64,000 bases of DNA from an uncultured Bacteroidales bacterium (lineage in GTDB: Bacteria > Bacteroidota > Bacteroidia > Bacteroidales > UBA932): contig CALVDG010000002.1 of NCBI GenBank assembly GCA_944326255.1, positions 62,001 through 126,000 on the forward strand, read 5' to 3'. A program made the translations under genes and the position numbers. Below the pieces are notes generated by a model. The model ran no database searches, had not been told where the DNA came from, and saw only the letters and a list, made by a program, of their open reading frames with translations. Positions 61,111 through 64,000 of this stretch are shown here, piece by piece. The stretch's first letter is position 1. Each line of letters begins with the position of its first letter.

Positions 61111-64000
61111 ATAAGAACTGTAAGAAAAATATTAACAGGGATTCTGATCCTGATATGCGTTATCCCCTTCGCCGGTTATGTGGCCCTGCAGTTTCCCGGA
61201 CTGCAGACCAGGATAGCGCAGAGGGTGGTCGCAGCTATTGAGCCGGGCATAAACGGGAAGATAGAGGTAGGACGGATCTCCATAGTATTTTTCAACAAGA
61301 TCATGGCTTATGATATCAGTGTTACCGGAGAGCCCGGCGACACCCTGGCCGCATTAGCGAAACTATCGGTTACGGTATCTCCAGGAGAACTGCTCAAAGG
61401 CAACTTGACAGTCGAGAGGCTTCTCCTGGAGGACGGATGCTTCAATTTTATTCAGGAAAGGCCGCACTATTCCAATCTCAACCGCATATTCAACTATCCC
61501 CCTACGCCGGACTCTTTGAAAAAACCGTTCCGAATGCCGGACATATCCGTAAATGAGCTGACTCTCAAGAAGATGAGATTCTCTATGCTTAACCAGTATA
61601 AAGACACGGTCTCCCGCACTCCCAGTACAATGAACTTCAACAACTTGTCTGTAAGCGACATAAATGCCAGATTCAACCGGATACGGATAGAGAACAACAC
61701 CATATCGTGCAGGATCAGAGACCTCAGCTGCCGGGAACAGTCCGGATACGAGCTCCGCTCCCTTGCCGGATATTTCACTCTGAACTCAAGCAGGACTATG
61801 ATTGAGGACCTGCATCTGAAAGATACCTGGTCAGATATCAATGCCCGCTATCTGTCCTTCGGCTACAACAGCAGAAAAGACCTTAATGACTTCGTTAACA
61901 AAATCGTACTCGGTGCGGATTTCGACAACGCAGTTCTGAATTTCAAAAGTCTGGGATATTTCGCCAGCAGCCTTCAAGGCAACGGGACCGAATTGACAAT
62001 CACCGGAGAAGTGACAGGGCCTGTATGCAGATTAAGAACAGACGACCTGATGCTCACTTCCAGAGACAGCACTCTTATTCATATCGGAGCTGATATTACA
62101 GGGCTACCTGATATTGACCGCACCATATTTGACTTGGACATCAAGAGAATAAGCACCGTCTCCCCTGAACTGTCCGATATAGTGGCGGCATTCAGTCACA
62201 AAGCCAATACCATACACAAGTTTATACCGGACACCAGGATAAATCTTAACGGAGAACTGAACGGGACATTGTATGACATGAGTTCCAACGGGAAGATTAC
62301 ATCATCAGACGGTGACATAGCCTATGCTGCGAAAATTACCAGAGACAGTGTCCTCAACAGCACAGACCTGAGCACGACCCTGAATGTCAATAGCCTCGAT
62401 ATAGGAAAACTGGTAAACAATGACCTTTTCGGAAAAGTGGACCTTACGGCCGGACTCCATGCCTGCCTCAGACAGTCCAATGAAGGCGGTATAACGGCCA
62501 ACCTGGATTCACTGCGCATCTCCAGAATGAGCATAAAGGGTTATGAGTATTCCGGCATTGCCGTCAACGGAGAAATGCAGAACAATATGGCGAATGTCAG
62601 GATGATCAGTCACGACATGGCTTTCCCGATGATGTTCCAGAGCATCATCAATCTGGACAGCATCAACACGCCAAAGCGGATCCAACTGTTCCTGGACGTG
62701 CCTTACGCTGACTTGAAAGCCATGAATATCGTCAACAAGGGCAGCATCTCCAACATGGGCATAACCGCCGGTGCAGATCTCAGGCTTACAGACCACAGCA
62801 TACTCGGCAACGTCCTTCTGGACAACATCAGCTACGCCAACGACAACGGGCAGTACCACATAGACTCACTGTATATCAGGTCTGCCATCCTGGAAAACCG
62901 CAACATAGTTACGGTTAAGTCGCCCATATTCAATGCAGACTACTCCGGTACAGCAACTCCTACAGCTCTGCTGGAACGGCTGAAACTGGCGATAAGAGGA
63001 GAAGTCCTGGCCGATGCAGTCAAAGTGGACACTGCCATCACAAACAACTCAGCAGGACGTTATGACTTTCACCTGAGGACGTATGACATGTCCCAGATAT
63101 GCGACATCATAATGCCGGGACTTCATATTGCGGACAGCACTACCGTAAACATGACGCTTGACAACGACAACACCTTGGATATCAATGCCCAGTCTGCATC
63201 CGTATCATTCGGGACAAAATCCGGTAACGAAGTGGCGCTAAGCGACATCTCTCTGTCTGCTGGCAACTTGTACGGAAGCACAGACGCCCTGCTTTCCATA
63301 GGCAGAGTCAACTCCGGCAACATCCTGCTGGACAATTTACGCCTGCATACGGATGAGATGGACAACACTCTGCGCACCACTCTGTCCTTCAATAATGCGG
63401 ACACCACTTATCTCAATCTGGCCGCAGGTATCAGCATGAGCCGTAATCCGAATGAGACACTGACCACAGGTATCCTTCTTGACAGCTCCGAAATCAATAT
63501 CAGAGGCCACAGATGGCATATTGCCCCCGCATCCGTTCTAATATCCGACAAATACTACAACATACAGGGCCTGGAACTTATCGGAGACACAGACCGTCTG
63601 AGCGTAACAGGTACTGTGTCAGAGAATCCGGAGGACAATATATCCCTGACCGTAGACAATATAGACCTGTCGCTGCTCAACTCATTCACTACTGCCGGAC
63701 TGGACTTGAGCGGATATCTGACCGGAGAGATCAGCCTGTTCAACTTCTTTTCCGGCATGGGCGTATCCATGGAGATGGCCGGCAAGAGCCTGAGTATCTT
63801 CGGAAAAGATCTCGGCGATCTCGAGATACTGAGTCAGAGAGATATCTCCAGAAACCGGTTCAATGTCCTGATCAACAACTATATCGGCAACAATAATCCG
63901 ATAAACGTCAGCGGATATTACATACCAGGACGGAACTATATGAATTTCAGCCTGCAGCTGAACGAGCTGCAGCTCAGTTATCTGTCCCCGGTACTGAAAG
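61111..64000 (+). CDS. AsmA/TamB-like inner-membrane protein, partial at the 3' end
   Basis: Very long protein (963 residues seen, running off the window). One N-terminal membrane helix (ILTGILILICVIPFAGYVAL) is followed by repeated beta-strand segments of the AsmA/TamB type, such as VTGEPGDTLAALAKLSVTVSPGELLKG split over several strands, and LTITGEVTGPVCRL. No stop occurs to 64000. It probably bridges the envelope and moves phospholipid to, or assists insertion into, the outer membrane. No ATG, GTG or TTG is available near the start: the reading frame gives ATA at 61111 before RTVRKILTG, so the start is non-canonical or mutated. The next possible start is GTG at 61180, which would cut the membrane helix. 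Related to Bacteroidota TamB proteins. Confidence 0.8.
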   Translation, partial: MRTVRKILTGILILICVIPFAGYVALQFPGLQTRIAQRVVAAIEPGINGKIEVGRISIVFFNKIMAYDISVTGEPGDTLAALAKLSVTVSPGELLKGNLTVERLLLEDGCFNFIQERPHYSNLNRIFNYPPTPDSLKKPFRMPDISVNELTLKKMRFSMLNQYKDTVSRTPSTMNFNNLSVSDINARFNRIRIENNTISCRIRDLSCREQSGYELRSLAGYFTLNSSRTMIEDLHLKDTWSDINARYLSFGYNSRKDLNDFVNKIVLGADFDNAVLNFKSLGYFASSLQGNGTELTITGEVTGPVCRLRTDDLMLTSRDSTLIHIGADITGLPDIDRTIFDLDIKRISTVSPELSDIVAAFSHKANTIHKFIPDTRINLNGELNGTLYDMSSNGKITSSDGDIAYAAKITRDSVLNSTDLSTTLNVNSLDIGKLVNNDLFGKVDLTAGLHACLRQSNEGGITANLDSLRISRMSIKGYEYSGIAVNGEMQNNMANVRMISHDMAFPMMFQSIINLDSINTPKRIQLFLDVPYADLKAMNIVNKGSISNMGITAGADLRLTDHSILGNVLLDNISYANDNGQYHIDSLYIRSAILENRNIVTVKSPIFNADYSGTATPTALLERLKLAIRGEVLADAVKVDTAITNNSAGRYDFHLRTYDMSQICDIIMPGLHIADSTTVNMTLDNDNTLDINAQSASVSFGTKSGNEVALSDISLSAGNLYGSTDALLSIGRVNSGNILLDNLRLHTDEMDNTLRTTLSFNNADTTYLNLAAGISMSRNPNETLTTGILLDSSEINIRGHRWHIAPASVLISDKYYNIQGLELIGDTDRLSVTGTVSENPEDNISLTVDNIDLSLLNSFTTAGLDLSGYLTGEISLFNFFSGMGVSMEMAGKSLSIFGKDLGDLEILSQRDISRNRFNVLINNYIGNNNPINVSGYYIPGRNYMNFSLQLNELQLSYLSPVLK

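Noticed and set aside
1..64000. CRISPR arrays, insertion sequences or prophage
   Set aside because: No regularly spaced repeats, transposase or integrase genes, or phage structural genes were found on either strand.

Overview
The window reads as a piece of a chromosome from an anaerobic member of the Bacteroidales (Bacteroidota). The signs are upstream boxes of the TTTG / TAnnTTTG type (the housekeeping promoter of this phylum), almost no Shine-Dalgarno sequences, many exported proteins and SPaseII lipoproteins, and families largely confined to the phylum (DUF4954, DUF3575, GIN-domain proteins, class-2-like PyrD, the long PurL). Base composition looks close to 50-55% GC in genes, with AT-rich gaps. 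The genus cannot be fixed from sequence alone; an amino-acid-fermenting gut lineage is a reasonable inference. No phage, insertion sequence or CRISPR array was seen.

Region 1 (1-2230): the 3' part of an exported flavodoxin, a voltage-gated-type K+ channel on the minus strand, and a fibronectin-like lipoprotein, separated by strong hairpin terminators.

Region 2 (2243-17614, minus strand): one 16-gene operon, transcribed leftwards from a promoter at about 17650, encoding nearly the whole lysine-to-butyrate fermentation: CoA-transferase A, Kal, Kce, Kdd, KamA, KamB, KamC, KamD, KamE, CoA-transferase B, Crt, Hbd, Bcd, EtfB, EtfA, and last a secreted inhibitory-type serpin whose start codon overlaps the etfA stop. 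Active-site residues of KamA, KamE and Kce fall at, or two or three positions from, the positions I recall for characterised homologues. EtfB carries the motif I associate with electron-bifurcating ETFs. No thiolase or lysine transporter is present.

Region 3 (17696-25980): MscS channel, acyltransferase, membrane-anchored M28 peptidase, QueA, a 535-base AT-rich gene-free stretch with head-to-head DnaA-box-like sequences, then an Xre regulator, PyrD and CinA.

Region 4 (25937-37556): an ECF sigma / membrane protein / GIN-domain protein / dipeptidase operon (minus), a HAD hydrolase, a DUF4954 beta-helix protein, VanZ plus a 1032-residue golvesin/amidase-like exported protein, and HtpG.

Region 5 (37744-52482): a DUF3575 protein and an OmpA-like lipoprotein behind a structured leader, tRNA-Val, a folC-nhaD-pncB run, then purL-phoH and ppdK.

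Region 6 (52508-57268): five consecutive genes for exported proteins of unknown function, behind duplicated promoters. The first and fifth share a domain, the fourth is CsgG-like, and the fifth adds a carboxypeptidase-regulatory-like domain and a LamG-like lectin fold. This is the best candidate for an undescribed envelope system.

Region 7 (57274-64000): HydE and HydF, [FeFe]-hydrogenase maturation factors that fit the reduced-ferredoxin output expected of bifurcating Bcd/Etf, then a small conserved protein, a DUF368 (PopT-type) membrane protein and a very long AsmA/TamB-like gene running off the window, whose start codon appears to be ATA.
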